DNA of 64,000 nucleotides from Sulfurovum sp. (GCA_030949325.1 JAUZSQ010000084.1:20261-84260); one strand, 5' to 3'. Counted from the stretch's first letter, positions 46,602 to 56,996 are shown. Numbers and translations are program-made. The notes: generated by a model not told the origin, from the letters alone.

Positions 46602-47171
46602 TTACTCCTTGGGATCACAAATAATTTCAGAATAAAATTTTATAGCATTAATATAAATTGAATAATAAGATATATTCTGTTGTCTATTTCTTCTAAGTAA
46701 AAAAGTTGTAACTTTTATATATTGATTTATTCCTATAGGTCTTAAAACTTTATTTTGATATTTATCTTTTGACTCTTTACTTTGATGAGCAATAAAATTT
46801 CTTAAGATTTGTATCTCTTTGAATAATGTTATAAATTTTGCTTCTGAAAATATTTTCTTAAAAGGACATATATCTTCCCTAAAAATAAATCCTTTAATCT
46901 CTTGAATTTTTTTTAAATAATCTATATATTGTTTATCACACTTTAAAAAGCCTTCTAAATGTTCTTCATTCTCAAAAGTGATTCTTAAATCAGGAGAAAA
47001 ACTATTTTTCCCTTCTCCTCCTAAAGAATAAGTAATAAAAGCTTTTGTTAAAAACTTTTCAAATTCAATGAAAATTTCTAATAAAGCAAAATGAATATGT
47101 TTGTTATTATCAGATATTTCCTCTTTCCATTCTTCAATTTTTGCAATTAACTCATCATTATTTACACTCAT
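46602..47171 (-). CDS. HEPN-like protein paired with DUF262
   Basis: The 189-residue helical protein contains EIQILRNFIAHQSKES near residue 118-130. RNFIAH fits the HEPN RNase motif Rx4-6H. The N-terminal half (HIHFALLEIFIEFEKFLTKAFITYSLGG) resembles the MAE_28990/MAE_18760-type HEPN proteins often found beside DUF262 genes. The sequence is markedly AT-rich with Lys/Ile/Asn bias compared with queE and moaA, suggesting acquisition. It lies 34 bases downstream of the DUF262 gene in the same direction. Role as toxin or abortive-infection RNase is inferred. Confidence 0.6.
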   Translation of the reverse strand: MSVNNDELIAKIEEWKEEISDNNKHIHFALLEIFIEFEKFLTKAFITYSLGGEGKNSFSPDLRITFENEEHLEGFLKCDKQYIDYLKKIQEIKGFIFREDICPFKKIFSEAKFITLFKEIQILRNFIAHQSKESKDKYQNKVLRPIGINQYIKVTTFLLRRNRQQNISYYSIYINAIKFYSEIICDPKE

Positions 47172-47205
47172 ACTTATATCTTTATCAAATCATTTAATAA
47201 AAAAG

Positions 47206-48279
47206 TCACTCTACTTGTTCTCTCTTTTTTGAGGTGGTTCTTGTTCTGTGATAATCCAAGAATAGTTTATATTTTTTATACTCTTCTCCTTCAAGTTCTC
47301 CCTCTTTGGTTCTCATTATTGTTGATTCAAAGTTTTCTAATCGTATTATTATTTTTTTGATTATTTCTTGTTTTATATTTCCATCACTATCTATTATCTC
47401 ATTTTCATTTAAAATATTAAATTCTTGAAAATCACCTTCTCCATAAATAAGATAATATAATGCTGTAAATAAGGTATATATAGATACCTTTGTATGAAAG
47501 AAATTAATTGAATATGTTGGTATTTCAAAAAGTTGTTCTATTATGGACAATATTAAATATAATTTTGATTCTACTTCATCAATTTCATCAAAAGTCTTAT
47601 CATATTTACTATAATAAGTATCAATTTTGGTTGGTGTTTCGGCAATAATACCATCCAATATAACAACTATAAAAGAATTAATCAATTCAATATCAACCAT
47701 TCTTATGATTTGCTTATCTGAAAAGGTTTTAGAGTTAATAAAAAAGTTTCTATATTTAGTTGCTATTTTATTTGCAAATATTTTAAATTCACCCCAATAT
47801 TTAGCATTTCTTATCTCTTGTCTATTTAAAATCATATTATTAGTATTTAATCTTGCAAACATATCATAGACAATTGAATCATTTTCTGTTTTTACTAAAA
47901 CGATAGGTATGTTAAAACCTAAAAAATTTATTTGTGTATCATCATCAAGTTCTTCATAAGTTAAATTCCCAAATTCCTTATTATGATTTTTCATTATTTT
48001 ATAATGATTTTGATAAAAGGTAATAATGGCAGTAAGCCTTTGCTGTCCATCAATCACTTCTCTAATCGTTTCTTTTGTTTCTCTATCTATATATTCTTTT
48101 AAAAATATAGGAGGTATAGGTAAGCCTCTTAGAATCGTATCTATTAAATATGACTTTGCTTGTGTATTCCACACTGAATTTCTTTGAAATTTTGGACTTA
48201 TATTTAATCCACCTTGTTCATTCCAAGTCAAAAAGTCCTTTATAGGATAATCTTTAAATTCTGATAATGTACTATTCAT
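47206..48279 (-). CDS. DUF262 ParB/Srx-like protein
   Basis: The 357-residue product has the DUF262 N-terminal signature: LNISPKFQRNSVWNTQAKSYLIDTILRGLPIPPIFLKEY near residues 25-65 and REVIDGQQRLTAIITFYQNH near 72-91. DGQQR is the conserved NTP-binding or hydrolysing motif seen in GmrS and other defence nucleases. No DUF1524 HNH domain follows, unlike GmrSD. ATG 48279 was chosen; a GTG at 48288 overlaps the moaA stop. AT-rich composition like its HEPN neighbour. The two probably form a defence or toxin-antitoxin-like module inserted between moaA and queE. Confidence 0.75.
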   Translation of the reverse strand: MNSTLSEFKDYPIKDFLTWNEQGGLNISPKFQRNSVWNTQAKSYLIDTILRGLPIPPIFLKEYIDRETKETIREVIDGQQRLTAIITFYQNHYKIMKNHNKEFGNLTYEELDDDTQINFLGFNIPIVLVKTENDSIVYDMFARLNTNNMILNRQEIRNAKYWGEFKIFANKIATKYRNFFINSKTFSDKQIIRMVDIELINSFIVVILDGIIAETPTKIDTYYSKYDKTFDEIDEVESKLYLILSIIEQLFEIPTYSINFFHTKVSIYTLFTALYYLIYGEGDFQEFNILNENEIIDSDGNIKQEIIKKIIIRLENFESTIMRTKEGELEGEEYKKYKLFLDYHRTRTTSKKREQVE

Positions 48280-48284
48280 TGTTA

Positions 48285-49263
48285 TCACCCACCAGTCTCA
48301 TAAAAAGCCCTTTTAGAAACCTCTCTATCTTCTACTTCTTCATCTGTCCAACGGTTCTCTTTGGGTTTGTCTTTGAGGACTTGGGCTAAGATTTTTGATG
48401 CACCTTCTATGTCTCCTGCTTTGACGCTCTCTGCGATGCTTAGGGCTTCATCGAAGTACAGACAAGGGATTAGGTTTCCTTCGGCTGTGAGTCGGATACG
48501 GTTACAGTTGTCACAAAAGTCGTGCTTGTGTGGGTCGATGAGTCCGAATTCATATCCTGTCTCTTCGATACGATAATTGAACGAAGGACTAGCCCCTTCT
48601 CTTCCAAGGGAGGTAATGGTATATTTTTCTCTGACTTTTTCGAGTATCTCTTTGCCGTGCATACCTTCAAGGCTTTGGTCGGCATAGGAATTTTCCATGT
48701 ATTCTATGAAGCGTACTTTCATATCACGTTCTGCACAGAAATCCATAATCTCTAAAATCTCATCTGCATTAATCCCTTTGAGTGGTACCATGTTTATTTT
48801 GACTTTGAGTCCTACTTCCAACGCTTTGTCTATGCCTTTGAAGACTTTGGCTAAGACATTTTTCCCTGCGATTTTGGCAGCCACATCGGCGTGAAGTGAA
48901 TCTAGTGAAATATTGAGGCGTTTGAGTCCAGCATCTTTGAGGCGTTGGGCAGCTTCGGCAAGTAAGTAGGCATTGGTAGTAAGTGCTAAATCTAAGCCTT
49001 CTTTGTAGCCATCAAATCATCTTGATAAAGCTATCTAAGTCTTCGCGTAAAAGAGGTTCTCCACCTGTAAGGCGTATTTTATTCACTCCTCCATCTATGG
49101 CAATTTTGACAAATAAGAAGAGTTCTTCAAAAGTGAGAAGATTTTCTTTGGGTACCCATGAAAAAGGTTTTTCAGGCATACAATATTGACATCTAAAATT
49201 ACAGCGTTCTGTTACTGAAATACGAAGATAATTGACTGTGCGTCCATGTCCATCTATAAGCAT
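48285..49263 (-). CDS. moaA: GTP 3',8-cyclase MoaA (frameshifted)
   Basis: MoaA rearranges GTP at the first step of molybdenum cofactor synthesis. The N-terminal radical-SAM cluster is in [17 protein letters not shown] near residue 18-30, then [14 protein letters not shown] near 67. An extra T (A on plus strand) at 49014-49016 breaks the frame after residue 83; removing it gives [18 protein letters not shown] and joins the rest. The C-terminal cluster [18 protein letters not shown] and the terminal Gly-Gly needed for activity are present. Restored length about 325, the family norm. Confidence 0.94.
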
Positions 49264-49363
49264 TTAAAATCCTATGTATAATTTTTAATATTTTATTAGG
49301 GTATCTAAATGTAGATAAAAAATGGCTAATTTACAAAAAATTATTTCTCAAATAAAGGAAAGA

Positions 49364-49724
49364 CTAAAGTTCTTTCTCCACAGCAATAATCTTTCCTCCA
49401 CAAGTTTTGAAACAAGCATCATAAATACCTTCACAATTAAAGCCTTCGGCATATTCTCTATAGGGTTTTTGGCAATAAGAACTAGACTTTTTAGGGTTCT
49501 CTTCCTGACATCGTTTATAATAATGCATATCTCTTTGGTAGGACATTCTTAGGTTTTGATTGGCTTTTTCTTTATCTGCGATACAAACTTGTCTATCATA
49601 GTTACATTCATTGACACAGAGGTAACCCCTTTGGGAAGTAGGTGCAACATACTCATAGCTAGTGTAGGTACAGCCAGTAAGAAAATAATGCTGTAGCAAA
49701 TAAGAAGATGGTAGTGATTTTCAT
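49364..49724 (-). CDS. Small Cys-rich lipoprotein (frameshifted in signal peptide)
   Basis: Read from ATG 49724 with one T removed from the run at 49682-49685, the protein starts MKITTIFLFATALF and reaches the lipobox LTGC. The ~105-residue mature part has paired cysteines (YLCVNECNYDRQVCIADKEK, CQEENP, SSYCQKPY, FNCEGIYDACFKTCGG) suggesting disulfides. It would be anchored in the periplasmic leaflet. I recognise no family. The 49264-49363 gap before moaA holds nothing evident. Confidence 0.6.
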
Positions 49725-49799
49725 AATAATTTTTCCTATAATATATTTGACTTGAATCAATAATAGTCCTAGGAAAAGGACTATTAAAATATAAAGAAC

Positions 49800-50789
49800 T
49801 TAGTGTAAATCTCTCCACATGCTCTTTTTCCATAAGTAGGCTAGGATAGTAAAGATAATAAAGAAACCAATAACCCATGGTCCCAGTTCTTCTCTGGCTT
49901 TTTTACTAGGGTCTCCTGCTTCTGTCAGGTATGCTTTGACTTTATCATATCCTTCTTGACTCAGACCTACTCTAGGCATAGAGGTACCTGGGAGTTGTCC
50001 TTGAGGATTGGCTACAAAAGTCTCTAAAAAGTGTGCTGACCTTGCTCTAATAATCATAGATAAATCAGGAGGTAAGTTACCCATATAGGCTTGTACTTTC
50101 TCTTGTTCTTCAATGACTTTAATCTCGTGAGCGAGTGCATCTTTTTTGTGCTTAAAGGTTGGTGTGTCACCTAATTGTGTCATCTTTTTATAACGCAAGG
50201 CATGACATCTTACACAGGCTTCTTCATACGCCTCTTTAGGTGTGACTTCCTCTGCTTTTTTCTCTAACATATAGGCTACAACATCTGCAATCTGTTGATT
50301 ATCAGAAACCGTAAACTTGATAGAACCCATAGGATGCATCGAAGTATCTGCATATTTATGGTCAACATTGGATGCCATCGCAGGGTCTTTAATCAATGCA
50401 ATTAGGTAGTTTTTGTCATAAATCCTACCTGCATGGTCAAGGTTGGGTACGATAACACCACCCATATTCATACTCATCCCATTGTGACATCCTGCACAGT
50501 TAGCAAACACTGCTTCACCTGTTGTGACATCACCTTCAAGCTTAGAGATTTCTACTACATCTTTCCAAAAATCTATTTTTGTAGCGACTAATGTTTCATT
50601 ACCTGAACGCTTAGCTTCAGCAATATCATCTCTACCATCATAAGTAAACCCATGACTTTCAATCACAAGTTCCGTGCCATTGGCATCGACTTTTTTGTGC
50701 ATTTCATGATGGGCATAAGGCTCTACTAAATAATAGGTCAACAGTGAAAAGAAAACGACAACGGCTAATACTTTTAACTCTCTATACAT
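49800..50789 (-). CDS. petC: Cytochrome bc1 complex, di-haem cytochrome c subunit
   Basis: The 329-residue protein has an N-terminal membrane segment (LAVVVFFSLLTYYLV). It has two haem-binding motifs, FANCAGCHNGMSM near residue 97 and EACVRCHALRYKK near 190. A C-terminal anchor (VIGFFIIFTILAYLW) is followed by a charged tail. Campylobacterota bc1 complexes use such a di-haem cytochrome c instead of mono-haem c1. It ends the petA-petB-petC operon, one base after petB. Confidence 0.93.
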   Translation of the reverse strand: MYRELKVLAVVVFFSLLTYYLVEPYAHHEMHKKVDANGTELVIESHGFTYDGRDDIAEAKRSGNETLVATKIDFWKDVVEISKLEGDVTTGEAVFANCAGCHNGMSMNMGGVIVPNLDHAGRIYDKNYLIALIKDPAMASNVDHKYADTSMHPMGSIKFTVSDNQQIADVVAYMLEKKAEEVTPKEAYEEACVRCHALRYKKMTQLGDTPTFKHKKDALAHEIKVIEEQEKVQAYMGNLPPDLSMIIRARSAHFLETFVANPQGQLPGTSMPRVGLSQEGYDKVKAYLTEAGDPSKKAREELGPWVIGFFIIFTILAYLWKKSMWRDLH

Positions 50790-50790
50790 C

Positions 50791-52026
50791 TTATTCTCCT
50801 TTCTCTAATTTTTTCTCAAATATCGTGATAATAAAGAGAATAGGTCCCATCGCTAAGAAGAGACAGGCTGAAATCAATCCTACAATAGCAAACACAGGGT
50901 CTGTTGGTGGCAATTTACCCATAGCTGTAAGGACTATCAAATCAATGATAAGTACCCAAAACCATATTTGAAATAAACCTCTTTTGTGTGCAGGTGCAAC
51001 ATTGGGGCTTCTGTCAATAAATGGCAAGAACACAAAGGCAACTTGTGCAATAGCAAAAGCAATAAGTCCTACATCTTTACCAAAGGGACGTAATATTTCG
51101 TAAGACCACAAGAAATACCACTCAGGGTAAATATGTGCAGGGGTTTTGAGTCCATCTGCTGGGTCAAAATTCACAGGGTCCATAGCAAAATCAAAGTGAT
51201 AAAATACCAAATAAAAGAACAAGATAAAATACACACCCATCACAAAGATATCTTTGGACAAAAATACAGGAGAGAAAGGAATGACTTTAGATTCTTTTCT
51301 TTTCCCTGCTTTCCAAAGTTCTCCAGCTTCTACAAAATCAATCTCGGCACCCTCTTGGTTATTTACATGTGGTAATCTTAGTGTTCCAAAGTGTAGTACA
51401 ATCAATCCAATAATAACCAAAGGAATAAGCAAAACATGTAACATAAAGAAACGTGTTAAAAAAGCATCTCCAGGGACATAATCTCCTCTAATCCATTCGA
51501 CTAAACCATAGGCTTCTAATGAACCACCAGAAAAGAGATTGGTAATAACCATTCCTGCCCAATAAGACATTTGTCCCCATGGTAGCATATATCCAGAAAA
51601 GGCTTCAGCAGAAAAGGCTACAAACAGCCCCATACCAGAAAGCCAAATAAGCTCTCTACCTTGCTTGTATGAGCCATAATAGATACCTGTAAACATGTGA
51701 ATATAGATAATCAAAAAGACTATAGATGCACCTACTCCATGAATATGTCTCCATAACCAACCATAGCCAACTTCAGCCATAATCGTATAGTTGACTGAAT
51801 CAAAAGCCAAATTGGTATCTGGTTTGTAATACATAAGTAAAAAGATACCTGAAATAACAAGTAAGCCAAAAGTTGCTGCTAAAACCATACCCATCGCCCA
51901 CAAGAAGTTAATATCTTTAGGAATCCAATACTCTGTATTGAGTACTCTTTTTAGGGTATTAATTGCTATACGTTCATCTAACCATTTATTGCTAAAAGGT
52001 TTTGCATTTTTATCAAAATGTGCCAT
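50791..52026 (-). CDS. petB: Cytochrome bc1 complex, cytochrome b subunit
   Basis: The 411-residue protein is a full cytochrome b with about eight membrane helices and haem-ligating histidines in GWLWRHIHGVGASIVFLIIYIHMFTG near residues 88-112 and in RFFMLHVLLIPLVIIGLIVLHFGTLR near 190-215. The quinol-site motif PEWYFLWSYEILR (PEWY) is near 300. It shuttles electrons between quinol and the Rieske protein in the inner membrane. It lies ten bases after petA. Confidence 0.97.
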   Translation of the reverse strand: MAHFDKNAKPFSNKWLDERIAINTLKRVLNTEYWIPKDINFLWAMGMVLAATFGLLVISGIFLLMYYKPDTNLAFDSVNYTIMAEVGYGWLWRHIHGVGASIVFLIIYIHMFTGIYYGSYKQGRELIWLSGMGLFVAFSAEAFSGYMLPWGQMSYWAGMVITNLFSGGSLEAYGLVEWIRGDYVPGDAFLTRFFMLHVLLIPLVIIGLIVLHFGTLRLPHVNNQEGAEIDFVEAGELWKAGKRKESKVIPFSPVFLSKDIFVMGVYFILFFYLVFYHFDFAMDPVNFDPADGLKTPAHIYPEWYFLWSYEILRPFGKDVGLIAFAIAQVAFVFLPFIDRSPNVAPAHKRGLFQIWFWVLIIDLIVLTAMGKLPPTDPVFAIVGLISACLFLAMGPILFIITIFEKKLEKGE

Positions 52027-52036
52027 CTCTATCCCC

Positions 52037-52543
52037 TTAAACCGTTAGACCATCAGTCTTCATTTGTAAATACTCTGGACCTTCTTCTCCAAGTACAAGC
52101 GTTGTTCCTTCAATTTTAAAAGGTGGTATTTCTAGTGGACTTGGTGGTGGAAGCCCTGGGGTTTGGATACCTGAGATATCAAAGACCCCTCCATGACAAG
52201 CACAGAAAAAGGTTTTGGTATCTTTTTTGTAGGCAGGAATACATCCTAAGTGCGTACAAAGTCCTATGGACACATGATATCTCTCTCCACCTACGATAAT
52301 ATCTCTTTTGTGTGTTTCCATTTCTGGTGTTTTTTTCAAGATAAAGATAGGTTTCCCTCTCCATTTTTCGACTAGCAATTCATTGGGCTTAGCAAGTGCT
52401 AAATCAATAGTACTAAATCCAGCAGCTTGGACTGAAGGTAAAGGGTCCCATGTACGTTTCATTGCATACAAAGCCCCCACGCCACCTGCAGCAGTAAAGA
52501 GTCCTAAACTAAGACCCATAAAGTCTCTACGTTTTTTTTCCAT
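52037..52543 (-). CDS. petA: Cytochrome bc1 complex, Rieske iron-sulfur subunit
   Basis: The 168-residue protein starts with a twin-arginine-like signal-anchor (KKRRDFMGLSLGLFTAAGGVGALYAM). It carries the Rieske [2Fe-2S] ligands in CTHLGCIPAY near residue 107 and FFCACHGGVFDISG near 124, with the extra disulfide cysteines, and PPPSPLEIPPF after. Tat export is expected and tatA is in this window. First gene of petABC. Confidence 0.96.
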   Translation of the reverse strand: MEKKRRDFMGLSLGLFTAAGGVGALYAMKRTWDPLPSVQAAGFSTIDLALAKPNELLVEKWRGKPIFILKKTPEMETHKRDIIVGGERYHVSIGLCTHLGCIPAYKKDTKTFFCACHGGVFDISGIQTPGLPPPSPLEIPPFKIEGTTLVLGEEGPEYLQMKTDGLTV

Positions 52544-52628
52544 AAATGTATTCCTTCTAATTTTTTAAATTATAATGAACTATTATAGGCTAAAAAAGGT
52601 TAAAATATGCTATTTAACGGTTAAATTA

Positions 52629-54512
52629 TTATGCTTTATTGGCTTGTGTAGCACGTTGTCGCATTTTGATATGCACATGTACAATATCCAAGGCTACAGG
52701 CGTGACTCCTGATATTTGTGAGGCAGCAAAAAGTGTAGGTGGTGTGGCTTTACCTAATTTTTCTATCACTTCATTGCTAAGACCTGAGATATTATGATAG
52801 ACAAAATCTATGGGGATTTTAATCTTTAACATATCTTCCATTTGCAATATTTGGGCTTGTTGCTTTTCTATGTATCTGCTATATTTTGCTTCTACAAGGA
52901 TTTGGATAATGACCTCATCCTCATATTTATCAAAATCTGGCAAAAGTGTCCTAAGCTTCTCTCGGTCAAACTCCCCACGTCCTATCACATCCATCCATCG
53001 GGTTTTTTCATTGATTTTTACTGCCCCAATAGAGGCTAACTTGGCTAAAAAATCTTTCGTCGGTGTGACATAATGAGAAGCCAAAAAGGCTATAGCCTCT
53101 TCCAACGCTTCCTTTTTTGCTTCAAACTTTAGCATATATGCGTCATCCAAAAGCCCTAAGCTATGTCCATACCTAGAGAGTCTCATATCGGCATTGTCTT
53201 CACGCAACAAAAGTCTATACTCAGCACGAGAGGTAAACATACGGTACGGCTCTTTCGTACCCTTCGTGACCAAATCATCAATCAATACACCAATATAAGC
53301 TTCATCTCGTCTTAGAATCAGAGGGGCTTTATTTTGTATATTCAGTGCTGCATTAATCCCTGCCATCAGCCCTTGTGCTGCTGCTTCTTCATAGCCTGTC
53401 GTTCCATTAATCTGTCCTGCTGTATATAATCCCTCTATCTTTTTGGTCTCCAAAGTATGCTTTAGCTCCGTAGGCTGTACATAATCATACTCAATGGCAT
53501 AACCATAACGTACAATCTTCGCATTTTCCATACCTTTGACCGATTGTATCATCTCTAATTGTACATCAATAGGCAAAGAAGTACTCATACCATTGACATA
53601 ATATTCTGTCTCATCCATTGTCTGAGGTTCTACAAATATTTGATGTCGTGGTCTGTCCCTAAAACGGCTAACCTTGTCTTCAATACTAGGACAATAACGT
53701 GGACCTGTGCCTTCTATCTGACCTGAAAACATCGGTGCACGATAAAAATTAGATTCTATAATCTCATGTGTCTCTTCATTAGTATAAGTCACATAACAAG
53801 GCAATTGTGTGGGATTAAACGTACTTTTATCCGTACGAAATGAAAAAGGAGGTGCTGGAATATCTCCTGCTTGTTTTTCCATGACCGAAGTATCGACCGA
53901 TTTGGCATCTATCCTCGCACAAGTACCCGTCTTTAGCCTCCCTATTTCTATACCCAAGCCTTTCATATACTCAGCCAATTCAATAGAAGCAAACTCACCT
54001 TGTCGCCCTGCGACTTGCTTTTTATCTCCAATATGAATCAGCCCATTGAGAAATGTCCCTGCTGTAATAATGACCTTGGGAGCTTTATAATGATTGCCCA
54101 ATTGCGTAGTCACTCCGTGGACGATATTATCTTCAATCATCAGTCCATCGGCTATCTCTTGCTTGACATCAAGATGGGGAGTATTGAGTACCACATTACG
54201 CATATACAAACGATACGCATCCATATCAATTTGTGCGCGTGTCCCTCGTACAGCGGGACCTTTGGAAGCATTGAGTGTTCTAAACTGTATGCCCGTTTTG
54301 TCTGTACATATCCCCATTTCTCCACCCAATGCATCTATCTCACGCACCAAATGTCCTTTGGCAAGTCCACCAATAGCAGGATTACAAGAACTAGCCCCTA
54401 TCTGTTCTACCAAGATAGTCATAAGCAATGTCTTCACTCCCATCCGAGCCGAAGCCAAAGAAGCCTCTATCCCTGCATGACCACCACCGATAACAATTAC
54501 ATCATAGTTCAT
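52629..54512 (-). CDS. mnmG: tRNA uridine-5-carboxymethylaminomethyl modification enzyme MnmG
   Basis: MnmG, with MnmE, modifies wobble U34 of several tRNAs. The 627-residue protein has the FAD-binding motif [21 protein letters not shown] near residues 5-24 and [23 protein letters not shown] near 42-64. The signature [15 protein letters not shown] is near 270, and [16 protein letters not shown] near 365-380. Length is normal. A small conserved-looking ORF lies 45 bases upstream on the same strand and is likely co-transcribed. Confidence 0.97.
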   Translation of the reverse strand: MNYDVIVIGGGHAGIEASLASARMGVKTLLMTILVEQIGASSCNPAIGGLAKGHLVREIDALGGEMGICTDKTGIQFRTLNASKGPAVRGTRAQIDMDAYRLYMRNVVLNTPHLDVKQEIADGLMIEDNIVHGVTTQLGNHYKAPKVIITAGTFLNGLIHIGDKKQVAGRQGEFASIELAEYMKGLGIEIGRLKTGTCARIDAKSVDTSVMEKQAGDIPAPPFSFRTDKSTFNPTQLPCYVTYTNEETHEIIESNFYRAPMFSGQIEGTGPRYCPSIEDKVSRFRDRPRHQIFVEPQTMDETEYYVNGMSTSLPIDVQLEMIQSVKGMENAKIVRYGYAIEYDYVQPTELKHTLETKKIEGLYTAGQINGTTGYEEAAAQGLMAGINAALNIQNKAPLILRRDEAYIGVLIDDLVTKGTKEPYRMFTSRAEYRLLLREDNADMRLSRYGHSLGLLDDAYMLKFEAKKEALEEAIAFLASHYVTPTKDFLAKLASIGAVKINEKTRWMDVIGRGEFDREKLRTLLPDFDKYEDEVIIQILVEAKYSRYIEKQQAQILQMEDMLKIKIPIDFVYHNISGLSNEVIEKLGKATPPTLFAASQISGVTPVALDIVHVHIKMRQRATQANKA

Positions 54513-54557
54513 ATCTATTCCTTACACAACGCTAAATTATGGGCATTATAGCTAAAG

Positions 54558-54762
54558 TTATTGAGCATACATCTCAAAGTAGTTGTTGCGCTTGGTACAA
54601 ATTGAAATCCATAGAGTAAGCTCCATAAACTCTCGTATCCATTCCCACGCAGGAGCATTGGGAATGAGTAAAATTTCCACTTCTTTGAATAGCCCTTCTA
54701 AATACTCTTGGGGTACGCATGATAAAATCATTTACGATATAATACATCTTATACGCATCCAT
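54558..54762 (-). CDS. Small protein upstream of mnmG (frameshifted)
   Basis: The frame from ATG 54762 begins MDAYKMYYIVNDFIMR and, after removal of one base near 54718, continues VPQEYLEGLFKEVEILLIPN, APAWEWIREFMELTLWIS and ends FEMYAQ at 54558, about 67 residues. This version is hydrophobic-helical and protein-like, whereas the unshifted frame becomes Cys/Ser-rich. It probably shares a transcript with mnmG. No family is recognised. Confidence 0.5.
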
Positions 54763-54791
54763 TCTAAAGATTTTTTATACAAGGAAACCCC

Positions 54792-55412
54792 ATGTTCACA
54801 GGACTAATAAGAGAAATAGCCAAAGTCAAAAGCTATGAGAATAATATATTGAGTATTCAAGCCAAACACAAAGCCAAATTAGGAGATTCTATTGCTATTA
54901 ATGGCGTTTGTTTGACAGTCATTAGGACTTCTGATGAGGGGTTTTCACTAGAACTTGCCGATGAGACGCGTTCTATTATTGATGAGAGTAAAATCTCAGG
55001 AGAGGTACATATTGAACCTGCAATGATGATGGGAGATAGGTTTGAGGGGCATATTGTCCAAGGGCATGTTGATTGTGTGGGGGTAGTAGTTGAAATAAAT
55101 GAGGGAGAAAATGCTACAGACTTTGTCATCAAAGTAGAAAAAAGGTTTATTCCTCATATTATTCCCAAAGGTTCTATCACGATTGATGGTATCTCCCTCA
55201 CCGTCAATGATGTGAGTTTAGAAACTTTCAGACTTACTATTATTCCTCATACCTTAGAAAATACTTTGATGAGAGATTATGAAGTTGGTACGAGTTTAAA
55301 TATTGAGACGGATGTATTTGCAAGGTATATTGACCATATTTTAACATCTAAAGAAAATGCCAAAAAAAGTATGTCTTGGGGAGAGGTGGATAATATGCAG
55401 ATGGGCTATTAA
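54792..55412 (+). CDS. ribE: Riboflavin synthase alpha chain
   Basis: Riboflavin synthase dismutates 6,7-dimethyl-8-ribityllumazine to riboflavin. The 206-residue protein is the usual tandem of two lumazine-binding barrels. The first begins MFTGLIREIAKV and contains GDSIAINGVCLTVIRTSDEGF near residue 32-52, with GHIVQGHVDCVGVV near 92. The second has GSITIDGISLTVNDVSLETF near 130-150. It stands alone, with ACAAGGAAAC before the ATG, and converges with rpsR. Confidence 0.96.
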   Translation: MFTGLIREIAKVKSYENNILSIQAKHKAKLGDSIAINGVCLTVIRTSDEGFSLELADETRSIIDESKISGEVHIEPAMMMGDRFEGHIVQGHVDCVGVVVEINEGENATDFVIKVEKRFIPHIIPKGSITIDGISLTVNDVSLETFRLTIIPHTLENTLMRDYEVGTSLNIETDVFARYIDHILTSKENAKKSMSWGEVDNMQMGY

Positions 55413-55431
55413 GCCCCTCTGCTGAGTGTAT

Positions 55432-55695
55432 CTATCTTACGTTTTCAAAAGGGTTTTCAATGACATTCTTTCTATCTACGATATACGGAATAAGTGCTGT
55501 TTGTCTTGCTCTTTTGATTGCTACAGTGACAAGCTCTTGGTGACGTTTACAGTTACCTGTCAATCTTCTTGGCATGATTTTAAATCTTTCACTAAGTGAA
55601 AATTTAAGACCTCCTAAGTCTTTATAATCAATAAATTCAACTTTTTGTTCACAATATTTACAAAATCTTTTTTTAAACTTTCTTCTTTCTGCCAT
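55432..55695 (-). CDS. rpsR: 30S ribosomal protein S18
   Basis: The 87-residue basic protein has [32 protein letters not shown] sequence with [30 protein letters not shown]. This is the S18 signature; it contacts S6 on the 30S platform. It is third in the rpsF-ssb-rpsR operon, 103 bases after ssb. That gap contains a short AT-rich hairpin-like stretch but no clear terminator. Confidence 0.97.
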   Translation of the reverse strand: MAERRKFKKRFCKYCEQKVEFIDYKDLGGLKFSLSERFKIMPRRLTGNCKRHQELVTVAIKRARQTALIPYIVDRKNVIENPFENVR

Positions 55696-55798
55696 CTGTA
55701 TTCCTTTTGGTTAGATAATCCATATATTCATGGACTATACTTTTAAATGATATAGGGTAATCTTAGATTACCCACTCGCTAAACACTGTTCGTATCCC

Positions 55799-56326
55799 CT
55801 AAAAAGGAATCTCATCCTCATCAATATCAATCTCTGGCATAGGTGCTGGTTGCCTAGTAGCTGCTTGAGATTGAGGCTGTGCCTGAGGTTGACTATAACT
55901 ATTTTGTGAAGCAGGAGCATTTTGTGCTGGTGCGTTATAGGTATTGGGTGCTTCTTGACCATATCCGTTGTTGCCCATTTGAGCATCAGCAGGATTTGTC
56001 CCTTTGTTATCAAGCATTTGTAAACTCTCTACTGTAACGGAGTGCTTACTTCTCTTACTGCCATCTTGTGCAGTCCATTGGTCAAGCTTTAACCTGCCAT
56101 CGACCAATACCTTGGACCCTTTACGTAAATACTGATTTGCCACTTCAGCAGTTCTACCAAAAAAGGTAATATCTACAAAAAGTACTTCCTCTTTTTGTTC
56201 ACCCATTTGAGATTTAAACTTACGCGATGTAGCAATGGCTGTATTGCCAATAGCTGTACCACTTTGTGTATATTTAATCTCAATATCTCTTGTGAGGTTT
56301 CCTGCTAAAATAATTTTATTGTACAT
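55799..56326 (-). CDS. ssb: Single-stranded DNA-binding protein
   Basis: The 175-residue protein has an OB-fold (MYNKIILAGNLTRDIEIKYTQSGTAIGNTAIATSR, then VDITFFGRTAEVANQYLRKGSKVLVDGRL). A Gln/Pro/Ala/Asn-rich disordered linker follows. The conserved acidic tip is EIDIDEDEIPF, which recruits partner proteins. It is the middle gene of rpsF-ssb-rpsR. Confidence 0.97.
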   Translation of the reverse strand: MYNKIILAGNLTRDIEIKYTQSGTAIGNTAIATSRKFKSQMGEQKEEVLFVDITFFGRTAEVANQYLRKGSKVLVDGRLKLDQWTAQDGSKRSKHSVTVESLQMLDNKGTNPADAQMGNNGYGQEAPNTYNAPAQNAPASQNSYSQPQAQPQSQAATRQPAPMPEIDIDEDEIPF

Positions 56327-56354
56327 AAAGTTGCTCCCTTGTTACGTGATTAAA

Positions 56355-56855
56355 TTATGCTTGTGTTGTTTCAGTTACTACTTCAGTAACCGTTTCTACG
56401 ACTGGTGTTTCTGTTTCTACTACTACTGCTTCAGCTACTTCAGCTACAACTTCTACTTCAGGTTTCGCTTCAGCAATAGCAGATTTTCTATTTGCTGATT
56501 CTACAAGTTTATTAAATTGTATAAGTTCTTTATTTTTTGAATATTTTACAGTCAAAAACTTGATGACTTCTTCATTAATTTTAAGATTTCTTTCAAGCTC
56601 TGTAATAAATGTACCTTCCGCTTTATAAAATAATACACTATAGTAACCTCTAGCATTCTTTTCTACTTCATAGGCAAGTTTTCTCATACCCATATCATCC
56701 GTTGCTAGAAGTTCAGCACCTTCTCTAGTAAGAATCTCTTTAATTTTTGCAATCTCTGCTGCAGTCTCTTCGTCTGTTAATGTAGGTTTAACTACAAATA
56801 ATGTTTCATAACAAGTCATATTGTTTCCTTCTGGTTTAATAGCCCAATTGAGCAA
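56355..56855 (-). CDS. rpsF: 30S ribosomal protein S6 with acidic tail
   Basis: S6 is recognisable from MTCYETLFVVKPTLTDEETAAEIAKIKEIL, KLAYEVEKNARGYYSVLFYKAEG and ERNLKINEEVIKFLTVKY. The ATG of this core is at 56819; the frame runs back to 56855 through GTG/TTG codons without a ribosome site, so the true start is probably 56819. The C-terminus has a ~40-residue extension of Val, Glu, Ala and Thr (VEVVAEVAEAVVVETE onward), longer than in most bacteria. First gene of the operon. Confidence 0.95.
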   Translation of the reverse strand: MLNWAIKPEGNNMTCYETLFVVKPTLTDEETAAEIAKIKEILTREGAELLATDDMGMRKLAYEVEKNARGYYSVLFYKAEGTFITELERNLKINEEVIKFLTVKYSKNKELIQFNKLVESANRKSAIAEAKPEVEVVAEVAEAVVVETETPVVETVTEVVTETTQA

Positions 56856-56996
56856 GAATTTTGGAAGCAGTATTTTACAGTAATGACTCTTAATCGCACA
56901 TTATAAAATTATTTATAGGTTTTTTTGCATAAAACCCTTAAGATTAATTAATTATTCTGTACCATTTGATTAACTTAACCTAAAGGATTATAAATT

